Notes: generated by a model not told the origin, from the letters alone. A stretch of 11,841 bases of DNA from Jimgerdemannia flammicorona (GCA_003990745.1 RBNI01006017.1:1-11841); one strand, 5' to 3'. Counted from the first letter of the stretch, positions 1-8,087 are shown. Numbers and translations are program-made.

Positions 1-945
1 ATAGCTACACTCTTGTTTGATAACATCTTCCGCTATCATGGTCTCCCCAAGATCATTGTTAGTGACCGAGACCCGAAATTCACCAGCCATTTTTGGAAAG
101 CCCTCCATGCGCACCTTGGAACAAAACTTGCACTATTTACAGCCTTTCACTCTGAAACCGATGGCCAAACCGAAAGAATGAACCGAACTCTAGAACAAAT
201 GCTAAGAAACTATGTCTCCTACAGACAAGATGATTGGCACGAACACCTCACTACAGTCGAGTTTGCCTACAACAACAGCAAGCAAGCCTCTCTTGGAATG
301 ACCCCATTCTTTGCCAACACTGGACAAAACCCAAACACTCCTCTGACACTCATCCGAACCACTGAAGAACCCTCTACAGTTGAAGCTGTTGAAGAATTCT
401 TACTCCGAATGCGTAATCTAAGCCAGATCGCAATTGAGAATTTATCACGAGCTCAAGAACAACAGTCACAGTATGTTGATCAACATCACCGAGAAGAAAC
501 CTTTGATATTGGAGAGAAAGTTCTACTAGACATCCGAGGATACTGAGTTGACAACCTCAGGCACAGACCATCTACAAAGCTGAACAGCAAGTTCATCGGA
601 CCATTTGAAGTCATTTCACAAGTCTCCCTGACTTCCTACAAACTGGCGCTACCAGACACTATTAAGATTCACCCAGTCTTCAATGTCCAACGTCTCAAGC
701 GATACAATGACAATGATGATGAACTATTCCCGAACCGAACTACAGAACCACCTGCACCTGTCATTATTAATGACCAGGAAGAGTACGAAGTCGAACAAAT
801 CCTCAACAAACGTGGCCACAAGAACCACCCCGAGTATCTCATTAAATGGAAAGGTTATCTGATCCATGATGCAACATGGGAACCCAAGACCAATCTCCAG
901 AACGCTACTGACTTAGTTCAGGAATACGATTCCCTGAACAACTGA
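1..945 (+). pseudogene. Ty3/gypsy pol 3' end: integrase core, GPY/F module, chromodomain (in-frame stop)
   Basis: Integrase joins the reverse-transcribed element DNA to the host chromosome in the nucleus. Frame 1 is open from the first base, so the start is outside the window. The second catalytic Asp (SDRDPKF, D22 of the visible frame, nt 64-66) and the Glu (TDGQTER, E58, nt 172-174) are spaced exactly D-35-E; the first Asp is missing upstream. EFAYNNS and the GMTPFF block follow. A GPY/F-type module (KFIGPFEVI to HPVFNVQRLKRY, about nt 589-714) and a chromodomain (EYEVEQIL, YLIKWKGY, ATWEP; about nt 784-920) close the protein at TGA 943-945. Chromodomains of this family steer integration towards methylated histone H3. 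A TGA at 544-546 separates the integrase core from GPY/F; the frame resumes at once with no shift. A Trp or Arg codon hit by a transition is my guess for its origin. Confidence 0.93.
544..546 (+). other. In-frame TGA between integrase core and GPY/F module
   Basis: Codon 182 of the visible frame is TGA, between GEKVLLDIRGY and VDNLRHRP. Reading continues in the same frame to 945 with full domain similarity, so this is a point nonsense change and not a gene boundary. Confidence 0.9.
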
Positions 946-1092
946 AATCCGAATACTCTAACAGCTATCAGTACATAACATATACTACTCCCTCGAACAC
1001 TATAATTATCATGAACCTAATCAAGAACTCAGCAAGACAGAACAAAATTAGAAGACCTCGATGAGGACGTCGAAAGCTAAGAAGGGGAGAGT
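946..1092 (+). other. Pol-LTR spacer with polypurine tract
   Basis: This noncoding spacer ends in a purine run (about 1079-1091, AAGAAGGGGAGAG) directly before TGTAAG at 1093. A PPT resists RNase H and primes plus-strand DNA synthesis, so it marks the inner edge of the 3' LTR. This is the main reason for setting the LTR start at 1093. Confidence 0.7.
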
Positions 1093-1273
1093 TGTAAGCG
1101 CACAACCTCCAAGCCACAGAAATCACACGCGACCTCCGAACAAATCTGGAAATCACCTGCAAGATCACGAAGCTGAGTCAAACAGAAGTCACAGTGCACA
1201 AAGCTGAGTCAATACCAAGTCACGGAACACAAGATTCATACAAACGGGATCTTACCAATCCAGAGCAAATGCA

Positions 1274-1279
1274 TATATA
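1274..1279 (+). promoter_or_regulatory. TATA box upstream of the LTR-internal ORF
   Basis: TATATA lies 70 bp before the ATG at 1349. The interval is A/C-rich and has no earlier ATG, as expected of a short fungal 5' leader. It suggests that the U3 ORF has a promoter separate from the genomic-RNA promoter near 2636. Inferred from position only. Confidence 0.45.
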
Positions 1280-1348
1280 CCCAGCCCCAAGACGCGTCAA
1301 AACAGAGAACCAAAACAAATAACATCCACAACTTCCAAACACACAAAC

Positions 1349-2446
1349 ATGACTACCGAGATCTACAACCGCATCCGTGCTGACATTTGGAATACCATTG
1401 TCAACCGAGCTACACCCCCTCTGCCCCTCATGAATATCTACAGCCAAGCACCCCTCTATTTCATAGAAGTCTGATGGAACGCCCTGAACATACTTAACGA
1501 GGCCCACCAGATTGGACAAATCTCAAGCTACTACCAGATCGGCCGCCTCCTGGAAGACATGGTTGAACACCACCATAATACAGACATTACCCAGATGTCT
1601 CAACACTAGAAGCTCATTGCCCGCAAACACCAAGAACTCTTTTATGAGTACAGCACCTTTATTCCCCGCCTCCGAGTTACTACCAGCGAAATGGTTGCTA
1701 CTCTGTCCTATGGCCAAATCGACGACATGATACAAGAACTCAATCACAAGTACCTTGAGTACGTTGAAACCACAGACAGAACCTTTCCACACCCTGATGA
1801 TCACATCCTGCAAATGCCCCAAGTTGGATATGCCATGAAGGACGTCTACAATATAATCAACTTCGACAAAGACGAAGCAGAAGACAATGATCCTTCCGAC
1901 ACTGACATGACCTCAAGCCAAGGATCCCTCCCAACTCTGATCACACCACCAACTCTGCTGATGGACTTACAACAGTTCATAACCATATACGAGACTTATT
2001 GGGACAATGACCACTGGCATAAATATCAACCTACATTCACCCCTGATTACTTCAACTACAATGAAGAGACCGGAGAACACAACCTGTACCTTCAGACAAC
2101 CCTTGAGATTGAACCAACCACTCCACCACCCGAGTACGAGCGACATGAACCACAACCGCCAGCATACTACAACCCCGCGACCCATAGTGCTGTAACCTAC
2201 AGAAGGTACGTAGACAGTGAATCCGATGAAAACGAAGATGATGCACCACTTCTTCGCCCCCCAACACCTTATCCAGCGTACGAGACAGATGATGCTATCC
2301 TGTGAGACGGAGATGAAGTTCCAATGTATTACTACCTTAGTGAATAAGGAGAAGTAATCCACGAACCACTCTTCCTAGACGACTACTTCATCAGAGATGA
2401 TGTCATTGATGGTGATATCATCAAAGACTACCCAGACAGCGCCTAA
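1349..2446 (+). pseudogene. Unrecognised accessory ORF inside the LTR U3 region (broken by four stops)
   Basis: I do not recognise this protein. From ATG 1349 one frame runs 366 codons to TAA 2444-2446 with no frameshift, interrupted by TGA 1472-1474, TAG 1607-1609, TGA 2303-2305 and TAA 2345-2347. The longest open piece starts at M115 (1691). The first third looks helical (NILNEAHQIGQISSYYQ, then KHQELFYEYSTF). The second half is acidic, Pro- and Tyr-rich and probably disordered; it carries PPEY (residues 260-263) and PPAY (270-273), both fitting the PPxY WW-domain ligand motif. I see no signal peptide, membrane segment, CCHC knuckle or protease motif, so env or gag is not supported. The last 20 or so codons recur in the inverted LTR copy (minus strand, 5595-5648), so the ORF end belongs to the repeated LTR unit. 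Codon use is C/A-rich like pol upstream. Confidence 0.6.
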
Positions 2447-2477
2447 ACCTATAAATAGCTTAGCAGTCATAGTATAG

Positions 2478-2582
2478 TTAGATTAGCATTGTACGACGTG
2501 ACTGTGAACTGACTCAGCAGTCAGACGATCTCTTGACATGTTAGATCACACTTGTACTACGTGACTATATTCCGACTCAGCA
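2478..2582 (+). repeat. Two 42-bp direct repeats in U3 (enhancer-like)
   Basis: Units 2478-2519 and 2541-2582 match at 32 of 42 positions without gaps, with a 63-bp period. Both hold ACGTGACT and GACTCAGCA. Unit 1 contains a perfect TGACTCA (2510-2516), the AP-1/Gcn4 bZIP site; unit 2 has CGACTCA. They lie 55-160 bp upstream of the TATA box at 2636, where retroviral and retrotransposon enhancers usually sit. Confidence 0.6.
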
Positions 2583-2583
2583 A

Positions 2584-2596
2584 AGCACTTAGTGCT
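2584..2596 (+). repeat. 13-bp palindrome in U3
   Basis: AGCACT-T-AGTGCT is a perfect palindrome around one base, 40 bp upstream of the LTR TATA box. It is nearly kept in the inverted LTR copy. It could be a dimeric protein-binding site; function unknown. Confidence 0.4.
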
Positions 2597-2635
2597 ACAT
2601 CCACATTTAGCATAGTCCAGATAGCCCCTCACTAG

Positions 2636-2643
2636 TATAAATA
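2636..2643 (+). promoter_or_regulatory. Main LTR promoter TATA box
   Basis: TATAAATA is followed by a pyrimidine-rich stretch and a likely start near 2665-2675. It is conserved in the inverted LTR copy at 5398-5405. It would drive the genomic RNA in a 5' LTR; in this 3' LTR it points into the trapped LINE fragment. Confidence 0.7.
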
Positions 2644-2770
2644 CCCCCTCCCCCAGACCTCAGAATCTCAGACTTAAACAGACCTGAACAATCCGAACAC
2701 AACTCCTGAGCACTTCCCCACAATATCCCTTCACACAACTACTCCTAGTATAGCAATATCATGAATAGAA

Positions 2771-2776
2771 AATAAA
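2771..2776 (+). terminator. LTR polyadenylation signal AATAAA
   Basis: AATAAA lies 135 bp after the TATA box, in an A/T-rich stretch. It is also kept in the inverted copy (5275-5280, minus strand). It sets the expected R/U5 border near 2790. Confidence 0.6.
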
Positions 2777-2954
2777 CCTATTTAATAACCCACAAACCAC
2801 TCTTAAGTAAATCCACTCCCTGTTAGGTCCTACTCCTAACCCCGTCACGAAATTTCCTAATTGGGTATTGTCTGCAGCGATACACCAATTCAACTAAGCT
2901 GGTCTTAGTTTCTTGAACTTCCTGAAATACGGAAAATCCTGAACATCCAGAACT

Positions 2955-2971
2955 AGTCCGAAAAAAGGACT
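2955..2971. other. Small hairpin in U5
   Basis: AGTCC (2955-2959) pairs with GGACT (2967-2971) across a seven-base A-rich loop. The stem is kept in the inverted copy, where the loop is one base shorter. Confidence 0.35.
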
Positions 2972-3059
2972 TTGGTTGAGATGTCAACCTGATCTTGAAA
3001 TCAATAAGCGTAGAGGACGTACTCCATACGAAATTGATCTTGACCATAAGAAAACGGTC

Positions 3060-3098
3060 TTCCAGAATATTCAGAACTTCCAGAAAACCCTTCCAGAA
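3060..3098 (+). promoter_or_regulatory. Heat-shock-element-like TTCnnGAA cluster in U5
   Basis: TTC-CA-GAA-TA-TTC (3060-3072) fits the three-unit heat-shock element, and two further TTCCAGAA units follow at 3078-3085 and 3091-3098. The cluster is downstream of the inferred start, an unusual place for such an element. The inverted copy keeps the TTCCAGAA units but has lost the third unit of the phased element. Function is inferred from motif shape only. Confidence 0.3.
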
Positions 3099-3135
3099 CT
3101 ACGTAACGGTTACCTTAAAAAGCAACCCTCTTACA

Positions 3136-4916
3136 CAACCCTACCCAAATGGCCAGTGCCCAGCCTAGCATGAGCCATTCCTTTCTCACCCCCCCCACCA
3201 GTCTGTCTCTCAAATCCTCCCACCACCTCCGCATACCTGATTTCCTGCCCCTCACCCCCAAATAATCCCCAACAGATTGCCAAAAGTCACTAAGTACTTC
3301 ACACTCTCCTAGCCAATGTTCCAGCATCTGTATATAACCCCCTTTCTGGCCTACATCATAACATTCCTCACAGTCAAAACAACTCCCCTCGACAAGATGA
3401 CCCAAGCAGTAATTGAGCATGACATTCCTCCTCAATATGCACCACCAAGTCACCCAATACTTTGGCAGCATCCATCTTTTCACCTCAGCACTCCATGTCC
3501 AAATACTCTGCCAGTCCCACTCTTCACCAATTCCTACACCTTGCCAACCACTGGGCCACAGATCCTGGCCTGATCCCCTCTGGCAGTCTATCCTATCACT
3601 AATGTCAAACTTAAGCAATGGGACTCTGCTCAGTAGCACCTAGTCTCATCACCACATCTCCTGGTCCCAATCCTCCTCTTCTTCATTTCCCTGCCAACAG
3701 ATCCCGATGCAGTGCGCCCCCTCTGCTATCCTCCACCAGAAGCCTTTAAATCGCAATTGAGTAGTATTCTGAAGTCCAATCAAAGATAGGAGATCACTAG
3801 TTGAACCTCTAGGCACGGACTACCTCTCCCAAACCTTCTGCAATAAGGGAACCCAATCACCCCCTCCCAATTCCACGGCTCTCTTTAACCACAAAACTCT
3901 CAAGCAGTATAGCCTCTTTGGAAAGTCCACCAGTCCTAGTCTGCCACTCACCACTGGTAGGGACAAGACCTCCCAGCTTATCTGACTCCTCCTTCCAGCC
4001 CAGATCCAACTCTTGGCAAGCTTCAACAGCCTCTTCACCACCCAGGATGGGAAGTCCAGATGGTATACCAGATACTATAGCTTTGATAGCTAGTAGATAT
4101 TCAAAATTGTAATATTCCCTGCTAGAGACAATTGACGGCCCCCCCAGCTCTGCAGGGCCTCCCCCCAGATACCAACTCACTGCTCTCACCAAAGCCTGGG
4201 TAGTACTGACCCATACACCAAAAGATAGATACCCAAGTATCACACTGCCTCACCAGCCAGGACAATTGTTCCAATAACCTCTCCACCCACCAGACCATTG
4301 CCTAACACCATTGTTTCACACTTATGCTAGTTAAGTCTTGTCCCAGAGTTCTTCTCATACCACTTTACTATCTCCTTAAGCTCCTCAACATCAGCAATTG
4401 ATCCCAGTCCGACCACCATGTCATCTGCAAAGGCCCCCACCTTCTACTCAATGCCAAAGATAGAGAGCCCCACTATCTTCTGCCTAATTCTATCCAGTAG
4501 CAGTTCCAGGGAAAGAGCATACAAAATGGGAGACAGTGGGTCCCCCTGGGGCACCCCCCTGCCTAGGGGAAAGGCCACCCCTTGATGTCCATTACATATG
4601 ATCGCTGCCCTACTCCCTTCCAGTAGACTGACCATTGCTAACTAGAACTGATGCGGGACCCCAGCCCTATCCAAAACTTTCACCAGCCAGACTCATCTCA
4701 CCTGATCATAAGCCTTTTCCTGGTCCAAAAAGACCAGATGCCCATCCAATCCACAAGCCCATGCCCCTTCAATAACTCTATATACCCAGACTGTACCATC
4801 CCTAATAAGCCATCCCCCTATAAAGCCTCTCTGCTCAATGCCCAAGATTTGCTGTACCACCTTCTGTAGCCTTGCAACCACCACTTTAGTAACCAATTTT
4901 CTATCCATATCCAAGA
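3136..4916 (-). pseudogene. LINE ORF2 fragment (reverse transcriptase to zinc-finger tail), LTR-bounded
   Basis: Read on the minus strand from 4914 to 3136, this is 593 codons in one frame, colinear with plus-strand LINE positions 9748-11526. Landmarks: DMDRKLVTK at the start; RT motif A as LDQEKAYDQV; RGVPQGDPLSPILYA; AFADD with TTT at 4431-4429; the CEEC...HWLGEC zinc motif near the end. Thirteen in-frame stops break it (first bases at 4695, 4644, 4446, 4329, 4242, 4188, 4179, 4092, 4077, 3822, 3651, 3648, 3642); no frameshift is seen. Endonuclease, ORF1 and the 3' end are absent. Both ends coincide with LTR termini (3135 and 4917), so two LTR-element insertions, or a later rearrangement, cut it out of a longer LINE. 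It cannot encode an active protein. Confidence 0.93.
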
Positions 4917-5274
4917 TGTAAGAGGGTTGCTTTTTAGGGTAACCATTACGTAGTTCTGGAAGGATTTTCTGGAAGTTCTAGATATTCTGGAAGACCATTT
5001 TCTTATGGTCAAGATCAATTTCATATGGAGTACATCCTCTACACTTATTGATTTCAAGATCAGGTTGATGTCTCAACCAAAGTCCTTTTTTGGACTAGTT
5101 CTGGGTGTTCAGGATTTCCTGTATTTCAGGAAGTTCAAGAAACTAAGACTAGCTTAGTTGAATTGGTGTATCGCTGCAGACAATATCCAATTAGGAAATT
5201 TCGTGATGGGGTTAGGAGTAGGACCTAACGGGGAGCAGATTTACTTAAGAGTGGTTTGTGGGTTATTAAATAGG

Positions 5275-5280
5275 TTTATT
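5275..5280 (-). terminator. AATAAA in inverted LTR copy
   Basis: This is TTTATT on the plus strand, the counterpart of 2771-2776 in the left LTR. Confidence 0.5.
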
Positions 5281-5397
5281 TGCTATTCATGATATTGCTA
5301 TACTAGAAGTAGTTGTGTGAAGGGATATTGTGGGAAAGTGCTCAGGAGTTGTGTTCAGATTGTTCAGGTCTGAGATTCTGAGGTCTGGGGGAGCGGG

Positions 5398-5405
5398 TAT
5401 TTATA
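5398..5405 (-). promoter_or_regulatory. TATA box of inverted LTR copy
   Basis: TATAAATA on the minus strand is identical to the left LTR box and points leftwards into the LINE fragment. The upstream bZIP-type site has been lost, so activity may be weaker. Confidence 0.55.
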
Positions 5406-5648
5406 CTAGTGAGGGGTTATCTGGACTATGCTAAATGTGGATGTAGCACTAAGTGCCTTGCTAAGTTGGAATGTAGTCATATAGTACAATGGTGATCTGA
5501 TATGTCAAGAGATCATCTGACTGCTGAGTTAGTTCACAGTCATGTCATATAAGACTAATCTAACTATACTATGACTGCTAAGCTATTTATAGATTTAGGT
5601 ACTGTCTGGTTAGTCTTTGATAACATCACTATTGATGACATCATCACT

Positions 5649-6172
5649 GGCAAAGTCTGAGCAGTTTTCTGACTTCTGACATCATCAGTTTCAAGGTATC
5701 GTCACTTCTATCTCTTGTAAGATTAAGACTGTCCTTAGTAGTGGTGGTTGTACAAGGATAACAGATCTTGGTTCTCTTTTTTTTTTGGTCTGCTGGCACA
5801 TTTACGAGGACTGGCCATTCTCATCTAGAGTGAGGGCTCCCAATGTCATGGCTAGGGGTTCGAACCTCTCAGAAATGATATTTTTTGTAATCCAAGGCAA
5901 TTTTTAGTAGTAATATCTGTCATGTGGATGGCTTGAGATTGGTTTCAATGATGTCAGCTTTCTTGAGTTCAGATGAAGCATCCATCACTCTCCAACGGAG
6001 GTGATACAGATAGAGTGAACAGAGTTGTTCAAATGTATTTTGCTTCTGCTAAGTAATGAGATCTTGTATAGTCATAGTGTATCTTGGTCTTGAGTTGATA
6101 AGTGCAGTTCGTGACATCCATCTTTCACTAGTACCATTCGGGTGACACAAGACTCAGACAACACTTTCAACA
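5649..6172. other. Gene-free stretch: possible LINE 5' UTR with embedded SINE-like piece
   Basis: I find no credible coding frame here. The stretch lies between the broken end of the inverted LTR and the first ATG of the plus-strand LINE, so its right part is probably the LINE 5' UTR. It holds a T10 run (5777-5786) and a perfect GGTTCGAACC (5857-5866). The LINE insertion point and its target-site duplication could not be fixed. Confidence 0.5.
5777..5945 (-). mobile_element. Candidate tRNA-derived SINE fragment
   Basis: On the minus strand GGTTCGAACC (5857-5866) fits the RNA polymerase III B box, and about 70 bp downstream lies an A10 run (5777-5786), the order seen in tRNA-derived SINEs. 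No clear A box or complete tRNA fold is visible; the T-stem has mismatches. The right boundary is a guess. Confidence 0.22.
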
Positions 6173-8087
6173 ATGTCTTCAAGTATTGGTACTATTAAGA
6201 TAGCAAGCAATATGCATTCTGGTAAGCATACTGGGCAGGGGGGCCCCAGTGTCTTTGACTGGCAACATGTGGGGGGGGGTCAAGGTGCTGGTATTGGCAT
6301 GCTGAGTGCTTCGATGAGGGGACGCGGGGCCGGAGGTGGTGGTAGAGGAGGTGCAAGGCCGCAGGGGGGAGGGAGGATGACTTTTACAGACAAAGTCAGG
6401 ATGGGAAAGTAGGCAATGGGGCTAGATGGCTGGCTGGAGCTGGGGAAGGTGACTGCTGCCACAGGTAGCAAGGAGACCTCTCCTCTGGGGGGACAGCGTA
6501 GTGGGGCTGGCGGTATAGTGGCTGGGGCAGTGACTGCTGATGGCGGTGTGATAGGTAATCTGGAAAAAAATCCAGATGTGACAGCTGATGGGGGACCTGG
6601 ACAGGGGAGCGGCACGAGACCTGGGGACTTGGTGGATGGTGTAATGGGCCTGGTGGCAGCCCCATTACTCAAGAAATCGAGATTGGAATTTACCATCACA
6701 TTGTGCTTCCGTGGCTTGGCGTTGACAGCAAAGATAGTGCTGGGGCTGTTGGCGAGCGAGGTGAAGGGTGCAGCCTCAGTTAAGTTTTTGAAGAAGCTGG
6801 AGGCAGTTAAGGTGGGGTTTGAAGAGGAGGATTTGCTACTGGAGGCAGTGGAGAAGAGTGTGGTGGTTGGGGGGATTTCAGTGCCAATGGTGAGGTGTAT
6901 GCACTGGGATCCCCAGGTGGTTCATCTGGTGATTGCAGACTTGCCAATGGTGAAGAAGGAGGAGGTGAGGAGGCTGGTCACGGATGTGGTGAAGGAGTAT
7001 GGTGAGGTGGTCAACATTGGGTTCAGGGTATAGGAGGGGACTGAGCTCAGGATGGGAGATGTGGATGTCTGGCTGAGGCTGTTTGGGATGGAGAATATCG
7101 GGAAGGCTAGGGACTGGCCAGTGGCGCTGAAGTGGAGCCCAGTGGAGTGCAAGGTTTCGAGGGTGAAGGGGTCAGAGGAAGAAGAGGAGGACCTGCTGGA
7201 GGTGCTTGAGGACCTAGTGGGGGCTGTGGAGAGGAGGCAAAGGGCTTGGAGGGCTTACGAGGCTAGGACGGTAGTGGAGGTGATCGAGAGCAAGAAGGTG
7301 CAAATGGACAAGGTGCTCTGGGAGAAGGCAAAGGAGAGACAGCTGCAGAAGGATTTACTGGCCAGTTTGGATAGGGGACCAAGGGCAGGGGGCTATGGAG
7401 GAGGGTACTGGAGTGAGTGCTAGCATCTGGGCAGAGGCTGGGCAGCAAGGGGGGAAGACGAGAGAGAGTGGGGGACAGGGGCCGGAGGAGGTGGTAGTGG
7501 ACACGGCGATGGTGGATGATAATCAGATCCAGTATGGTGTTCCTGAGGTAGGAGAGGGGGAGTTGGAGGATGTGTCAGAGGATGGTTGGGATGAGTCTGT
7601 GCGAATGGAGGAGAGGAAGGAGGGAGAGGAAGATTTGGCACCGGCAGCAGAGGTGGTTGGGGGGGAGAAGTGGCTGTTGAGGGCACTGCAAAATGTGGCA
7701 GCTGAGGAACTGGGAGAGATCGACTTCCGGGTGATCAGTGAGGAATTCTGAGGGCGAGTGCTGAGAGGGGAGGAGGTTGTGAGGAAGTTGAGGGATGAGA
7801 TGATGGCAGCTCTTCTGGAGGCGGAGAAGTATGAGGTCACTGAGGTAAGGGAGGCCATGCTTTTGGGTATTGCTAATGAAAGGGCAGCTTACCTGTGGGG
7901 GCCACGAAAGGGACTGGAAAAGTGGCAGATGGTGTGTGAGGAGCACTGGGCATCAATGGAGATAGTGGATGGAGAGGACTGTACAGAATTATTGGCAGCT
8001 CTGGACAAACAGCAAAATGTGGAAGAGGAGATTGTGGCGGAACGGAACCTGGACCTGGCTGGAGAGGAAGTGAGCATGGAACTGTAG
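6173..8087 (+). pseudogene. LINE ORF1 (RNA-binding, gag-like; broken)
   Basis: ORF1 proteins of LINEs coat the element RNA. The frame from ATG 6173 is broken by TAG 6410-6412 and TAG 7031-7033, shifts by +1 in G-rich sequence around 7371-7391, then has TGA 7749-7751 and ends at TAG 8085-8087; about 638 codons in all. The N-terminus is Gly/Arg-rich (MRGRGAGGGGRGGARP, residues 48-63), like an RGG box. A segment near 6905-7090 (VVHLVIADLP, then VVKEYGEVVNIGF) resembles the beta-alpha-beta core of an RRM. Acidic and basic heptad-like helices follow (EEEEEDLLEVLEDLV, WEKAKERQLQKDLLAS). No CCHC zinc knuckle is visible. Assignment rests mainly on its place 34 bp before ORF2; the RRM call is tentative. 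The frameshift site may be elsewhere within the overlap of the two frames. Confidence 0.75.

Larger units (their letters stand above)
1..3135 (+). mobile_element. 3' part of a Ty3/gypsy chromodomain retrotransposon
   Basis: The window opens inside a Ty3/gypsy element and holds its integrase end (1-945), a 147-bp spacer, a polypurine tract and one complete 3' LTR ending at 3135. The order integrase core, GPY/F, chromodomain, PPT, LTR is the standard 3' half of a chromovirus. Gag, protease, reverse transcriptase, RNase H, the primer binding site and the 5' LTR would lie upstream and are not visible. The LTR ends abruptly against LINE sequence at 3136, so the element appears to have inserted into a LINE copy. 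The target-site duplication cannot be tested without the 5' end. Confidence 0.85.
1093..3135 (+). repeat. Long 3' LTR (about 2.04 kb) containing an ORF in U3
   Basis: The LTR is bounded by TGTAAG (1093-1098) and CTTACA (3130-3135), perfect 6-bp inverted ends of the TG...CA kind, with a PPT immediately before it. The 3' edge is confirmed by an inverted copy that starts with the same terminal bases at 4917, and by LINE homology that begins right after 3135. The inferred order is U3 (1093 to about 2667, with promoter, ORF and enhancer repeats), R (about 2668-2790, ending near AATAAA at 2771-2776) and U5 (about 2790-3135). Two kilobases is long for a fungal LTR. The 5' edge is less certain than the 3' edge, because the inverted copy covers only the last 740 bp or so. 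Confidence 0.65.
4917..5648 (-). repeat. Inverted, 5'-truncated copy of the same LTR
   Basis: This is the reverse complement of 2393-3135: it starts with TGTAAGAGGG, the complement of the left LTR end, and stays alignable for about 732 bp. It includes U5, AATAAA (5275-5280), the TATA box (5398-5405), both U3 repeats in decayed form and the last codons of the U3 ORF (stop at 5595-5597). A 10-bp deletion in R lies between GTCTG direct repeats. Similarity stops near 5648, so some 1.3 kb of U3 and the rest of this element are missing. It differs from the left copy mainly by CpG to TpG/CpA changes; TGACTCA has become TAACTCA. Confidence 0.9.

Noticed and set aside
1967..2362. Minus-strand open frame of 131 codons
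   Set aside because: It is antisense to the U3 ORF, hydrophobic by composition only, with no promoter or conservation signal.
1349..2446. Reading the U3 ORF as gag or env
   Set aside because: It has no CCHC knuckle, capsid-like motif, signal peptide or membrane segment, and it lies after integrase.
3857..4243. Minus-strand open frame of 128 codons
   Set aside because: It is out of phase with the LINE ORF2 frame, which aligns codon by codon with the plus-strand copy through this region.
5840..5900. A tRNA gene around GGTTCGAACC
   Set aside because: The T-stem is mismatched on both strands and no acceptor stem, anticodon arm or A box could be placed.
6280..6699. Minus-strand open frame of 139 codons
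   Set aside because: It is a Pro-rich shadow of the Gly-rich ORF1 start.
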